This document shows, piece after piece, positions 52,014 through 60,471 of a stretch of DNA of 64,000 nt. Positions within the stretch are counted from its first letter, which is position 1; each line of letters starts with the position of its first letter. The notes beneath the pieces were generated by a model. The model was not told the DNA's origin. It did not search any database and was given only the letters and a program-made list of their open reading frames with translations. Where the stretch lies: contig NZ_CP120210.1 of the NCBI RefSeq assembly GCF_029369745.1, positions 1,922,001-1,986,000 of the forward strand, read 5' to 3'. This stretch comes from Amycolatopsis sp. QT-25. GTDB taxonomy: Bacteria; Actinomycetota; Actinomycetes; Mycobacteriales; Pseudonocardiaceae. The position numbers were made by a program, and so were the translations under genes.

Positions 52014-52832
52014 TCAAGCCACGCGGCGGATCACGATGTCGTCGAGCCGAGTCCGGGCGTAGACCTTGACCCCGCCCCGGCCGCCATCCGTGGTGAAGGA
52101 ATTGCGCACGGATCCTTTGGTGCTCTTGGCATCCACCGAAGCGGTGTCCCCATCGATCCCGACTTCGATACCACCCGAGGCGTTCACCAGTTCGGCCTCG
52201 CCGCGCGACAGCAGGCCGACGCGGATCGGGCAGTTGGCGGCCTGGGCGGCGACGTCGCCGTCGGCGCGGTCGATGTCGAAACTTCCGCTCGAACCGGAGA
52301 GGACGACGTCGGACCGGGCATGCCCGATCCGGACCTTTCCGGTCGCGCCCTCGTATCGGACGGTGCCCTCGACCTCGCCGATCCGCATTCCGGCCGAGCC
52401 GCCGTCGACGTTCACGGTCCCGGCGACGTACCCGATCGCGATCTCGCCCGCAGCCAGGTTTCCGCGCACCGACGTGACGTGGTCGACCTGGATCCGGCCT
52501 GACGACACTTCCAGCGCGCACTCGCCGAACCGGCCTTCGGCGGTCACGTCCGACCAAGCCGTGTCGAGCGCCAGTCGCGAATCGGTGGGCACCTCGATGG
52601 TGATGGCGACCGAACCGTTCTTGCCGCCCGCTTTCTTCGTCTCGATCGACAGTGTGCCGCCGTCGAAGCCGACCTTGGTGTTTTCGGCGACCTGCACATC
52701 CGACTTGCTCGCGGCGTCGATCGGCTCGACGAGCACGACCGTGTCCGAGCGTTCGCTCGCGGTGACTCGGACCCGGGCGCCCGCGGTGGTCAGGGTGGCG
52801 GTGATCGGGGCCGGCGTGGGGAAGACAGACAT
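52014..52832 (-). CDS. DUF4097-family beta-helix protein
   Basis: A 272-aa protein without signal peptide. After a beta start (ATLTTAGARVRVTASERSD) it has regular short repeats (RIQVDHVTSVRGNLAAGEIA, GTVRYEGATGKVRIGHARSD, SFDIDRADGDVAAQAANCPI) that fit the DUF4097 right-handed beta fold. GAGGAGTTCTC precedes ATG 52,832, preferred over a longer frame. Function of the family is unknown. Confidence 0.85.
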   Translation of the reverse strand: MSVFPTPAPITATLTTAGARVRVTASERSDTVVLVEPIDAASKSDVQVAENTKVGFDGGTLSIETKKAGGKNGSVAITIEVPTDSRLALDTAWSDVTAEGRFGECALEVSSGRIQVDHVTSVRGNLAAGEIAIGYVAGTVNVDGGSAGMRIGEVEGTVRYEGATGKVRIGHARSDVVLSGSSGSFDIDRADGDVAAQAANCPIRVGLLSRGEAELVNASGGIEVGIDGDTASVDAKSTKGSVRNSFTTDGGRGGVKVYARTRLDDIVIRRVA

Positions 52833-53233
52833 GAGAACTCCTCGGTCGTGGGGATCTTTCGTCGTGAGAGCAACGATCGCCGACCGGGCTGACACGGGAC
52901 CGTCACGGCGCTGACATGCCGGAGACACGGCGGGGAAGGACCGCCGGCCGGAACAGCTCAGGAGACTCCCGGCCTTGTCGAGCGGCCGTCGGCCTGGACT
53001 TCACCACGGTGAACCGGCTCGCCGCGATCAGCGATGACAGGAAGCGTGACCGGGGCAAGGACCGGCGTCGATCCGCTGGGCACGGCCATCCGCGGGAATA
53101 CCGGCCGACCGAGGATTCGGCACACCGGCGCCAACGTCGCCAAGTCGCCAAGTCACCAAGTCACGAGGCCGCCGATCAGGCGACCGCTGAGACGAGTTCC
53201 AGCAAACCGGGCTCATCCGGCCGATGTGAGCCG
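52833..53233. other. Intergenic region with an 8-bp tandem repeat
   Basis: 401 bp between the DUF4097 start and the ligase end (both minus strand). GTCGCCAA/GTCACCAA is repeated about 3.5 times at 53,136-53,165. Frames here have no ribosome binding site or family likeness. The DUF4097 promoter is expected near 52,850-52,920. Confidence 0.5.
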
Positions 53234-54193
53234 CTACGACGGCAGTACGACGTCCTCGGGTGTCTTGTCCCCGCGCAGCCCCCGCCACGTCGCGTGCCGC
53301 AGGCGGCCGTCCTGGGTCCAGTTCCGGTGCACGACCTCCCCGACGAGTGCCGGCTCCACCCACCGCGCCCGCCGCGCCCGGTCACGGGGGACTGCCGAGG
53401 CGAAGGGAGACGTCTTCCGTGCCAGTGGGGCGAGCCTGTCATGCAGGTCTTCGAGGGTCTTGTCGCTGAACCCGGTGCCCACATCGCCGACGTACCGCAG
53501 GTCACCGGACTCGTCGTGCGCGCCCAGCAACAGCGCGCCAAGGGTCTTCGAACGCCGCCCTTCGCCGACGCGCCAGCCGCCGATGACGACCTCCTGGGTG
53601 TGCCACAGCGCCCGTTTGATCCACTGCCGCGTCCGCTTACCGGGGTAGTACCCGCTGTCGAGCTTCTTCGCGATCAGCCCTTCGAGCCCGTGTTCCCGCA
53701 CGACCTCGAGCAGCCGGTCGGGGGAGATGTCGTCGTCGGTGTACCCCGGCGGGATGACGATGCGGCCACCGCCGCCCAGCGACGTCAGCAGCTCGCGGCG
53801 GGCGGCGTAGGGCTCGTCGAGCAGGAGATCGCCGTCGAGGAACAGCACGTCGAAGGCGAAGAAGTGGACCGGGCTGCGCTCCAGCAGAGACGCGTCCGGC
53901 GTGCGCAGATGCCGGGTTTGCAGCAGCGGGAAGCTCGGCCGCCCGTTGTCGTCGAGGACGACGATCTCACCGTCGAGGACGACTTCGTGGCCATCGAGCG
54001 CTTCGCCCGTCACGTCCGGGTACGTCGCCGTGGTGTCGAGGCCGCGTCGGCTGGTCAAGCGCGTCTCGCCGTCGCGGGCGACCCGCAGGCAGCAGCGGTA
54101 GCCGTCCCATTTGTATTCGTACCCCCACCCGCCGGTGGGCAGGTCGCCGTCGGTCGCCAGCATCGGGGCGATCGCGTCCGGCACGGTGGGCAT
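53234..54193 (-). CDS. ATP-dependent DNA ligase, LigD ligase-domain type
   Basis: A 319-aa ligase with a nucleotidyltransferase domain (active-site Lys in EYKWDGYR, then VVLDGEIVVLD and GLIAKKLDSGYYPGKRTRQWIK) and an OB-fold domain from about 205 (VVIGGWRVGEGRR). This is the ligase part of LigD as a free protein, as in LigC-type enzymes. It seals nicks in non-homologous end joining or other repair. Divergent from the polymerase gene with a 21-bp gap. Confidence 0.93.
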   Translation of the reverse strand: MPTVPDAIAPMLATDGDLPTGGWGYEYKWDGYRCCLRVARDGETRLTSRRGLDTTATYPDVTGEALDGHEVVLDGEIVVLDDNGRPSFPLLQTRHLRTPDASLLERSPVHFFAFDVLFLDGDLLLDEPYAARRELLTSLGGGGRIVIPPGYTDDDISPDRLLEVVREHGLEGLIAKKLDSGYYPGKRTRQWIKRALWHTQEVVIGGWRVGEGRRSKTLGALLLGAHDESGDLRYVGDVGTGFSDKTLEDLHDRLAPLARKTSPFASAVPRDRARRARWVEPALVGEVVHRNWTQDGRLRHATWRGLRGDKTPEDVVLPS

Positions 54194-54214
54194 ACCTCAC
54201 GGTACCGTCGAAGG

Positions 54215-55132
54215 GTGCCTGAAGCGCGGATAACGGTCGAGGTCGAGGGGCGGCGGCTGGGGCTGTCCAATTTGGACAAGGTGCTCTACCCTGCGCACGG
54301 TTTCACCAAACGGGAGGTCCTCGACTACTACCGCCGGATAGCCCCCGTCATGCTCCCGCATCTGCGCGACCGCGCCGCCACGTTCCGCCGCTTTCCCGAC
54401 GGTGTCGACGGGGAACCGTTCTACGAGAAGAACGTTTCCCGGCACGCGCCCGAGTGGGTGCGCACGGCGCGGCTCACCAACCGGGGCCGTCGCGGCGGGG
54501 AGGAGACGCTAGACTATCCGGTCGTCGGCGACCTGCCGACGCTGATGTGGGCCGCCAATCTCGCCGCACTGGAGCTGCACGTTCCACAGTGGATGGTCGG
54601 CCCGCGAGGCGCGCGGAAGTCACCCGACCTGCTGGTGTTCGACCTCGATCCCGGCCTGCCCGCCGACGTCGTCGACTGCTGCCGGGTGGCCGAGACGCTC
54701 AGCGACCTGCTCACCGGAGACGGGCTGACCGTGTACGCGAAAACCAGCGGCAACAAGGGAATGCAGTTGTACTGCCCGGTGCGCACCCGCTCGGACGAAC
54801 GCACCTCCTCCTACGCCAAGGCGGTCGCGGAGGAGCTCGCGCGCCGGTCACCGGAAACCGTGGTCGCGCGGATGACGAAGGCGATCCGCCCCGGCCGCGT
54901 GTTCATCGACTGGAGTCAGAACAACACCGCCAAGACCACCATCGCGCCGTACTCGCTGCGCGGCCGCGCCATCCCGACCGTCTCCACGCCCGTGACCTGG
55001 GAGGAGGTCGAATCCTGCCGGAAGGCCGCGGACCTGCTGTTCACCGCCGAGCAGGTGATCGAACGGGTCGAGGAGATGGGTGACCTGTTCGGTGACATCG
55101 CCGAGCATCGCACCCCCGTCCCCGTTCGGTGA
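54215..55132 (+). CDS. LigD-type DNA primase-polymerase
   Basis: A 305-aa archaeo-eukaryotic primase-fold polymerase of the LigD-Pol family. LSNLDKVLYPAHGFTKREVL is the N-terminal signature; DLLVFDLDPGLP carries the catalytic Asp pair; VYAKTSGNKGMQLY and FIDWSQNNTAKTT follow. It adds nucleotides and fills gaps at broken ends in NHEJ. The GTG start follows AAGG by two bases, so initiation may be leaderless or weak. Ku is not in the window. Confidence 0.93.
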   Translation: MPEARITVEVEGRRLGLSNLDKVLYPAHGFTKREVLDYYRRIAPVMLPHLRDRAATFRRFPDGVDGEPFYEKNVSRHAPEWVRTARLTNRGRRGGEETLDYPVVGDLPTLMWAANLAALELHVPQWMVGPRGARKSPDLLVFDLDPGLPADVVDCCRVAETLSDLLTGDGLTVYAKTSGNKGMQLYCPVRTRSDERTSSYAKAVAEELARRSPETVVARMTKAIRPGRVFIDWSQNNTAKTTIAPYSLRGRAIPTVSTPVTWEEVESCRKAADLLFTAEQVIERVEEMGDLFGDIAEHRTPVPVR

Positions 55133-55192
55133 CCGGCGTCATGTTTGAACGGCTCAGTACGGGAAACTCCCAGGTCAGAGGAGTGACCCCGA

Positions 55193-55465
55193 ATGAACGA
55201 GACAGTCGAAGAACCCGAAGGCCTGTCCTACCGCGCCCTGGCCATGCTGCGCGCCGTGGCGCAGGGCAGAGCCGAGATCACCGTCAGCCTGGAGCCGGAT
55301 CTCTACGTCGACGGCCTGTCGTGCAGTGACCAGAGCACGGCCCACCGCCTGGCCCACGCCGGGCTCATCCGAATGCCGCGCGCAGGTGCTCCCGGCAGCC
55401 GGGTGCCCGCCGAGCTGTCCGAAACCGGACAGGACCTGCTGAAGCCCTTGCTGTCCGCCGTCTAG
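55193..55465 (+). CDS. 90-aa winged-helix-like protein of unknown function
   Basis: AGAGGAG precedes the ATG. LSYRALAMLRAVAQGRAEIT and STAHRLAHAGLIRMP followed by LSETGQDLLKPL resemble a small wHTH, as in short MarR-like or PadR-like proteins. No known name. It stands between the polymerase and a MarR gene. Confidence 0.7.
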   Translation: MNETVEEPEGLSYRALAMLRAVAQGRAEITVSLEPDLYVDGLSCSDQSTAHRLAHAGLIRMPRAGAPGSRVPAELSETGQDLLKPLLSAV

Positions 55466-55558
55466 CGCGGAGCAACCCGGAAAGACCACTGTGGACGCCT
55501 GCCCGTTCCGCTTACGATCGGCGGAGCGGGTGCGCGGGGGTGCGCGCCCATCGGGCTG

Positions 55559-56122
55559 GTGCCTCCGGGGCCGGTGAGGATGTGGCTGTTGACCGGGTAT
55601 CACACGCTGGCCGAGACCGAGAACGCCGTGCGAGCCAAACTGGGCGGGATCCCGCTGTCCTGGGAGCGGATGGAGGCGGTCGCCAACCTCCACCGCGCCG
55701 CGACGGCGGTGCGGCTGCACTTCGAAAACTCGGTCCTGCGCCACGCGGGCCTCACCTGGACCGCGTTCGTGGTGCTGTGGGTGGTGTGGATCTTCGGCGA
55801 GAAGGAGACCAGGCACGTCGCCGCCGAGTCCGGGATCACCAAGGGGACGCTCACCGGCGTGATGAAGACCCTGGAGGCCCACGGCCTGGTCACCCGGCGC
55901 AAACATCCGGTCGACGGACGGTTGGTGCTGCTCGCGCTGACGGCCGAGGGGGAGCGGCTGACGCGGGAGCTCTTCCCGGAGTTCAACCGGGAGGAAGCGT
56001 TCGTCACCGGTCGGCTCAGCCCCGCGGAGTGCACCGAGCTGGCCGGTTCGCTGCGCGAGATCGTCCGGCAGCTGGAGGAAAAGGGCGAGCAGCGGCGTCA
56101 GGCGGCGGCCCGGGGGCACTGA
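55559..56122 (+). CDS. MarR-family transcriptional regulator
   Basis: A 187-aa protein; the winged helix is at about 65-140 (TRHVAAESGITKGTLTGVMK, EAHGLVTRRKHPVDGRLVLL). GTG 55,559 is taken as the start; GTG 55,574 and ATG 55,580 are also possible. It directly precedes the decarboxylase-permease pair on the same strand and may control it. Confidence 0.87.
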   Translation: MPPGPVRMWLLTGYHTLAETENAVRAKLGGIPLSWERMEAVANLHRAATAVRLHFENSVLRHAGLTWTAFVVLWVVWIFGEKETRHVAAESGITKGTLTGVMKTLEAHGLVTRRKHPVDGRLVLLALTAEGERLTRELFPEFNREEAFVTGRLSPAECTELAGSLREIVRQLEEKGEQRRQAAARGH

Positions 56123-56201
56123 CCCCTACCGAAGACGGTTGCGCGAGGCGTCCGGCGACTTCTACGTTTTTTGGAGCCGAACGAAGCGAAGGGCACGCTC
56201 G

Positions 56202-57566
56202 ATGGACTTCCGGTACTGGCTCGGTCAGGCGTTGACGTCGAACGAGGCATGGGGGGAGACGTTCACCCCCTTCCGGCCGCATCCGTCGCTGGAGATCTCC
56301 GACGGACGGTTCGAGGCCGCGTTCGAAGAGCTCACCGAGCGGTTGAAGGACAATTACCCGTTCTTCCACCCGTCCTACGCCGGTCAGATGCTCAAACCGC
56401 CGCATCCGGCCGCGGTGGTCGGCTACCTGACCACGATGCTGGTCAACCCCAACAACCACGCACTCGACGGCGGACCCGCGACGGCGGAGATGGAACGCGA
56501 GGTCGTCGGGCAGCTGGCCACGATGTTCGGCTACACCGAGCACCTCGGGCATCTGACCACCAGCGGTACGGTGGCGAACCTGGAGGCGCTGTTCGTCGCG
56601 CGGGAAACGCATCCGGACAAGGGGATCGCCTTCAGCGCCGAGGCGCATTACACGCACGGCCGGATGTGCCGCGTACTCGGCGTCGAAGGGCATACGGTGC
56701 CCGTCGACGCCCGGGGAGCGATGGATCTCGACGCGCTCGAAGAGCTGTTGCGCACCGGGAAGATCGGCACCGTGGTGCTCACCGCCGGCACGACCGCGCT
56801 CGGCACGGTGGAACCGGTCCACGAAGCGCCGGCGCTGCGCGAACGGTACGGCGTCCGGGTGCACGTCGACGCCGCCTACGGTGGGTTCTTCCGGCTTCTG
56901 TCCGGTTTGGACGGTCCGGAAGGGTTGCCCGAAGCCCCTTGGCGCGCCATCGCCGAGGCCGATTCGATCGTCATCGACCCGCACAAACACGGCCTTCAGC
57001 CCTACGGCTGCGGCGCGGTGCTGTTCAAGGACCCCAAGGCGGGCCGGTTCTACCTGCACGATTCGCCGTACACCTACTTCACCTCGGAAGACCTGCACCT
57101 CGGCGAGATCAGTCTCGAATGCTCCCGCGCGGGTGCCGCGGCCGCCGCGTTGTGGCTCACCTTCCGGGTGCTGCCGCCCACTTCCGACGGCCTTGGCCGG
57201 GTGCTCGCGGCCGGGCGCCGGGCGGCGTTGCGGTGGGCGAAACTGCTGGAGGACTCCGAGCGGTTCGACCTGTACCAGCCACCGGAACTCGACATCGTCA
57301 GCTATTTTCCGCGCACGGAGCCGTTCTCGCTGTCGAAGATCGACCAGGAGAGCGCGCGGATCCTGCGCAACGGCATGGCCGCGGCGAGGGAACCGGTGTT
57401 CCTCAGCACCCTCCGGGTGAGCGAGCCGCAGTTCGGTCTGCGTCACACCGGGGTCGACGCGGACGCGGACGGCGCGAGGATCCTGCGTAGCGTGCTGATG
57501 AAGCCCGAAAGCGAGGACCACGTCGACCGGCTCCACGAGCGGCTGGAAGAGTTGTCCCGCGGTTGA
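56202..57566 (+). CDS. PLP-dependent group II decarboxylase-like enzyme
   Basis: A 454-aa fold-type I PLP enzyme of the amino-acid decarboxylase group. HVDAAYGGFFRLL carries the PLP-contacting Asp, and DPHKHGLQPYGCGAVLFKD holds the Schiff-base Lys. HLTTSGTVANLEAL is the phosphate-binding turn. Substrate (aromatic, glutamate or aspartate) is not clear. AAGGG precedes the ATG. The permease downstream suggests uptake and decarboxylation of an amino acid, or exchange with the amine product. Confidence 0.9.
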   Translation: MDFRYWLGQALTSNEAWGETFTPFRPHPSLEISDGRFEAAFEELTERLKDNYPFFHPSYAGQMLKPPHPAAVVGYLTTMLVNPNNHALDGGPATAEMEREVVGQLATMFGYTEHLGHLTTSGTVANLEALFVARETHPDKGIAFSAEAHYTHGRMCRVLGVEGHTVPVDARGAMDLDALEELLRTGKIGTVVLTAGTTALGTVEPVHEAPALRERYGVRVHVDAAYGGFFRLLSGLDGPEGLPEAPWRAIAEADSIVIDPHKHGLQPYGCGAVLFKDPKAGRFYLHDSPYTYFTSEDLHLGEISLECSRAGAAAAALWLTFRVLPPTSDGLGRVLAAGRRAALRWAKLLEDSERFDLYQPPELDIVSYFPRTEPFSLSKIDQESARILRNGMAAAREPVFLSTLRVSEPQFGLRHTGVDADADGARILRSVLMKPESEDHVDRLHERLEELSRG

Positions 57567-57603
57567 GCTCGCCGAGTACCGCCGCAGACGAAATGGATCC
57601 ACC

Positions 57604-58992
57604 ATGCCCGCATCAGGTCCCGCCGAACCCGTGACCACGATCGAGACCCGGTCGCTCGGCACCGGTTTCCGGCGGCGCCACGTCACCATGCTGGCCATCA
57701 GCGGGGCCATCGGCGCCGGCCTGTTCGTCGGCACCGGCGCCGGGATCAAGACCGCCGGGCCCGGCATCCTGCTGTCCTACGTGGTCGCGGGCCTGCTCAT
57801 GGTGCTGGTCATGCGCATGCTGGGCGAGATGGCCGCCGCCGAGCCGAGCAGCGGTTCGTTCTCGGTGTACGCGGAGAAGGCGCTCGGGCGCTGGGCCGGG
57901 TTCACCGTCGGCTGGCTGTACTGGTCGCTGCTGGTGGTCGTGGTCGCCGCCGAGGCCACCGCGGCGGCGGGGATCGCGAACGGGCTGCTGCCGGTGATTC
58001 CACAGTGGACCTGGGTGCTGCTGTTCATGGCGGTGCTGACCGTGGTGAACCTGTTCGCGGTGCGCTCGTTCGGGGAGTTCGAGTTCTGGTTCGGCGCGAT
58101 CAAGGTGACCGCCGTGGTCGGTTTCCTCGTACTCGGCACGCTGGCGGTGTCCGGGATCCTGCCGGGCACGTCGCCGGTCGGGCTGGACAACCTCACCGGA
58201 CACGGCGGTTTCCTGCCCAACGGCCTCCAAGGGGTGCTGACCGGGCTGCTCGCGGTCGCGTTCTCCTTCGGCGGCATGGAACTGGTCACCATCGCCGCGG
58301 CGGAGTCCGACGACCCGGCGGACGCGATCCGCCGCACCACGCGTACGGTCATCGTCCGGCTGCTGCTGTTCTACATCGGTTCAGTGGCGCTGATGGTGTT
58401 GTTGCTGCCGTGGGAATCCGCCTCGGCCACCACCAGCCCGTTCGTGACCGTCCTGGAGCAGATCGGGGTACCGGCGGCGGCGCTCTTGATGAGTTTCGTC
58501 GTGCTGACCTCGCTGCTCTCGGCGCTGAACGCGAACCTCTACGGCGCCTCGCGAATGGTGTTCTCCCTGGCTGAGCGTGGTGAAGCGCCGCGGGCGATGC
58601 TCAGGCTGTCGGGAGCGGGGGTGCCCCGGACGGCGGTGCTGGCGTCGGTGGCCTTCGGTTTCGTGGCCGTACTGCTGAATTTCCTCGCCCCCGAACTCGT
58701 GCTGCCGTTCCTGCTGAACGCCATCGGCGCCAACATTCTGCTGGTGTGGATCTTCGTCGCGATCTCCCAGCTCAGGCTGCGCCGGGCCGCCGACCGTGAC
58801 GGCACGGCCGCGGACCTGCCGGTGCGGATGTGGGGGTTCCCCTGGCTCAGCTGGGTCGCGCTGATCGCGATGGCGGGCGTGCTCGTTCTCATGTGGACGG
58901 ACGCCGAGGCGCGGACGCAACTGTTCACCAGCGGTGCGGTGGCCGTGCTGATCGTGGTGATCGGCCTGCTCAGGCGACATCCGCGACGCTGA
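57604..58992 (+). CDS. APC-family amino-acid permease
   Basis: A 462-aa transporter with about twelve helices. RRHVTMLAISGAIGAGLFVG is the typical helix 1 start of the GABA/aromatic permease subfamily, and LSALNANLYGASRMVFSLA lies in helix 8. Starts 37 bp after the decarboxylase; same unit. Converges on the ROK gene, overlapping its 3' end by 23 bp. Confidence 0.93.
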   Translation: MPASGPAEPVTTIETRSLGTGFRRRHVTMLAISGAIGAGLFVGTGAGIKTAGPGILLSYVVAGLLMVLVMRMLGEMAAAEPSSGSFSVYAEKALGRWAGFTVGWLYWSLLVVVVAAEATAAAGIANGLLPVIPQWTWVLLFMAVLTVVNLFAVRSFGEFEFWFGAIKVTAVVGFLVLGTLAVSGILPGTSPVGLDNLTGHGGFLPNGLQGVLTGLLAVAFSFGGMELVTIAAAESDDPADAIRRTTRTVIVRLLLFYIGSVALMVLLLPWESASATTSPFVTVLEQIGVPAAALLMSFVVLTSLLSALNANLYGASRMVFSLAERGEAPRAMLRLSGAGVPRTAVLASVAFGFVAVLLNFLAPELVLPFLLNAIGANILLVWIFVAISQLRLRRAADRDGTAADLPVRMWGFPWLSWVALIAMAGVLVLMWTDAEARTQLFTSGAVAVLIVVIGLLRRHPRR

Positions 58993-59935
58993 ACAGTTCG
59001 TGCTCCACACGGCTGAGGGCGAGCCGGACCGCGCCGAGTGCCACCGAGTCTTCGCCGAGCGTCGCTGTCTCGACGCGCACCGGAAACAGACACAGGCGGG
59101 CCAGTTCGGCGCGCAGTGGCGTCGTCAGCGAGTTCGCGGTACCGCCGATCACCACCAGTTGCGGATCGACGGCGAGGACCGTCGCGGCGACGAGCTCGAC
59201 GAACCCGCCGGCCCGGCGCAGCGCGCCGATCTCGCCCGCCGCGCCGTGGTGGCCGGCGTGCAGCTTCCCGCCGAGCAGCAGGCCGAGTGAGACGGTGCGC
59301 CCGGCGTGCACGTAGACGACGTCGTCGAGGCCGTGCGCGGCACCGCGCCAGGTTTCGGCCAGTGCCGAGAGTTTGGTGTCGTTCCCGGCCAGGACCGGGC
59401 ATCCGCCGCCGAATTCCGTGGGCAGGTCGACCCCGGTCCAGCCGGGAAGGCGGTCGTCGCGGACGACCTTGCCACCGGACACCACGCCGGTGGTGCCGAT
59501 GCCGAGCACCCGTACGTCGGCGTGGCCTTCGACGGCCGTGCCGAGCACCCGCCGCGCGGCGCCGAGCCGGGCGGCGGCGGCCATGACCGGGGTGAGGCCG
59601 GTCTCCGCCCGTCCGACGACCTCGCCCCGGAGGTCGGCGACCAGGCACAACGCCTGGTGCGGGCCGATTTCGAGGCCGGCGACGTGGCCCGCCTCGGGGC
59701 GGAAGCGATAGCGTTTGGCGGGTCTGCCGACCGGTCGCGGCGCGCCGGGGGAGAGCGGCACCTTCTCGACCAGGCCCTGTTCGCCGAGGTCGGCGGCGAT
59801 CTCCTCGACCGTCGGCCGGGAGACCTCGCTCGCCTTGACCAGTTCCGCGAGGGTGAGTTCCTCGGCCGCGTACAGCGCCCGCAGGACGGCGATGGCGTTG
59901 AGCCGCCGCAGCAGTGAAGGATCCCCTCGCGTCAG
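58970..59935 (-). CDS. ROK-family transcriptional regulator
   Basis: About 321 aa. An N-terminal winged helix (LAELVKASEVSRPTVEEIAA, GLVEKVPLSPG) precedes a ROK sugar-kinase-like domain (VAGLEIGPHQALCLVADLRG, LGIGTTGVVSGG). The kinase ATP and zinc motifs are weak. No ATG, GTG or TTG occurs between the upstream HxlR stop and the domain; a CTG at 59,935 begins LTRGDPSLLRRLNA, a usual N-terminus in this family, and is the most likely start. Confidence 0.82.
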   Translation of the reverse strand: MTRGDPSLLRRLNAIAVLRALYAAEELTLAELVKASEVSRPTVEEIAADLGEQGLVEKVPLSPGAPRPVGRPAKRYRFRPEAGHVAGLEIGPHQALCLVADLRGEVVGRAETGLTPVMAAAARLGAARRVLGTAVEGHADVRVLGIGTTGVVSGGKVVRDDRLPGWTGVDLPTEFGGGCPVLAGNDTKLSALAETWRGAAHGLDDVVYVHAGRTVSLGLLLGGKLHAGHHGAAGEIGALRRAGGFVELVAATVLAVDPQLVVIGGTANSLTTPLRAELARLCLFPVRVETATLGEDSVALGAVRLALSRVEHELFSVADVA

Positions 59936-59952
59936 TCTGGCCGTGCGGTTCC

Positions 59953-60381
59953 CTAGGCGGTGACGCGTTTGTCGTACCGGGCGCGCGCGTGGGCGATCTC
60001 GCTCTGGTGGTCCTCGGTCCAGGTGACCAGCGACTGGATGGTCTTGTGCAGCGTCATTCCCAGCGGCGTCAGCGCGTACTCGACGCGGGGCGGCACCACC
60101 GGATAGACGGTCCGGTCCACCAGCCCGTCGCGTTCGAGATGACGCAGCGTGGTGGTGAGCATGCGCTGGCTGATGCCGTCGATCTTGTATTTGAGCTCGG
60201 TGAACCGCAGCGTGTTCCGGTCCAGCAGCGCGATGACCAGAAGCGACCACTTGTCCGCCACCCGGTCCAGGATCTGGCGGACCTCGCAGTCCTCGCGCGT
60301 GTCCCACTGGAAGGCCTCGTAGTCCTCCTCGGTGAGTTCGCAACGACTAGGTGAGTTCAAAGTGCCTTCTTCCATGGTCAT
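59953..60381 (-). CDS. HxlR-family transcriptional regulator
   Basis: A 142-aa single-domain HxlR: CEVRQILDRVADKWSLLVIA with the conserved N-terminal Cys, then LRFTELKYKIDGISQRMLTT and VEYALTPLGMTL. These respond to aldehydes or oxidants through Cys. It is divergent from the MFS exporter 90 bp away and most likely controls it. Confidence 0.92.
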   Translation of the reverse strand: MTMEEGTLNSPSRCELTEEDYEAFQWDTREDCEVRQILDRVADKWSLLVIALLDRNTLRFTELKYKIDGISQRMLTTTLRHLERDGLVDRTVYPVVPPRVEYALTPLGMTLHKTIQSLVTWTEDHQSEIAHARARYDKRVTA

Positions 60382-60471
60382 CGATGGTGACGGAAGATCC
60401 CCTTGGTTACAAGTGGGAACTGACCGGCTGGTGAGTAACCACCGGGTTCCCGTTCACCGAGGGAGCAGATC

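Noticed and set aside
52916..54214. N-terminal extension of the LigD polymerase frame through 53-54 kb
   Set aside because: This part is antisense to the ligase gene; the family N-terminus begins at GTG 54,215.
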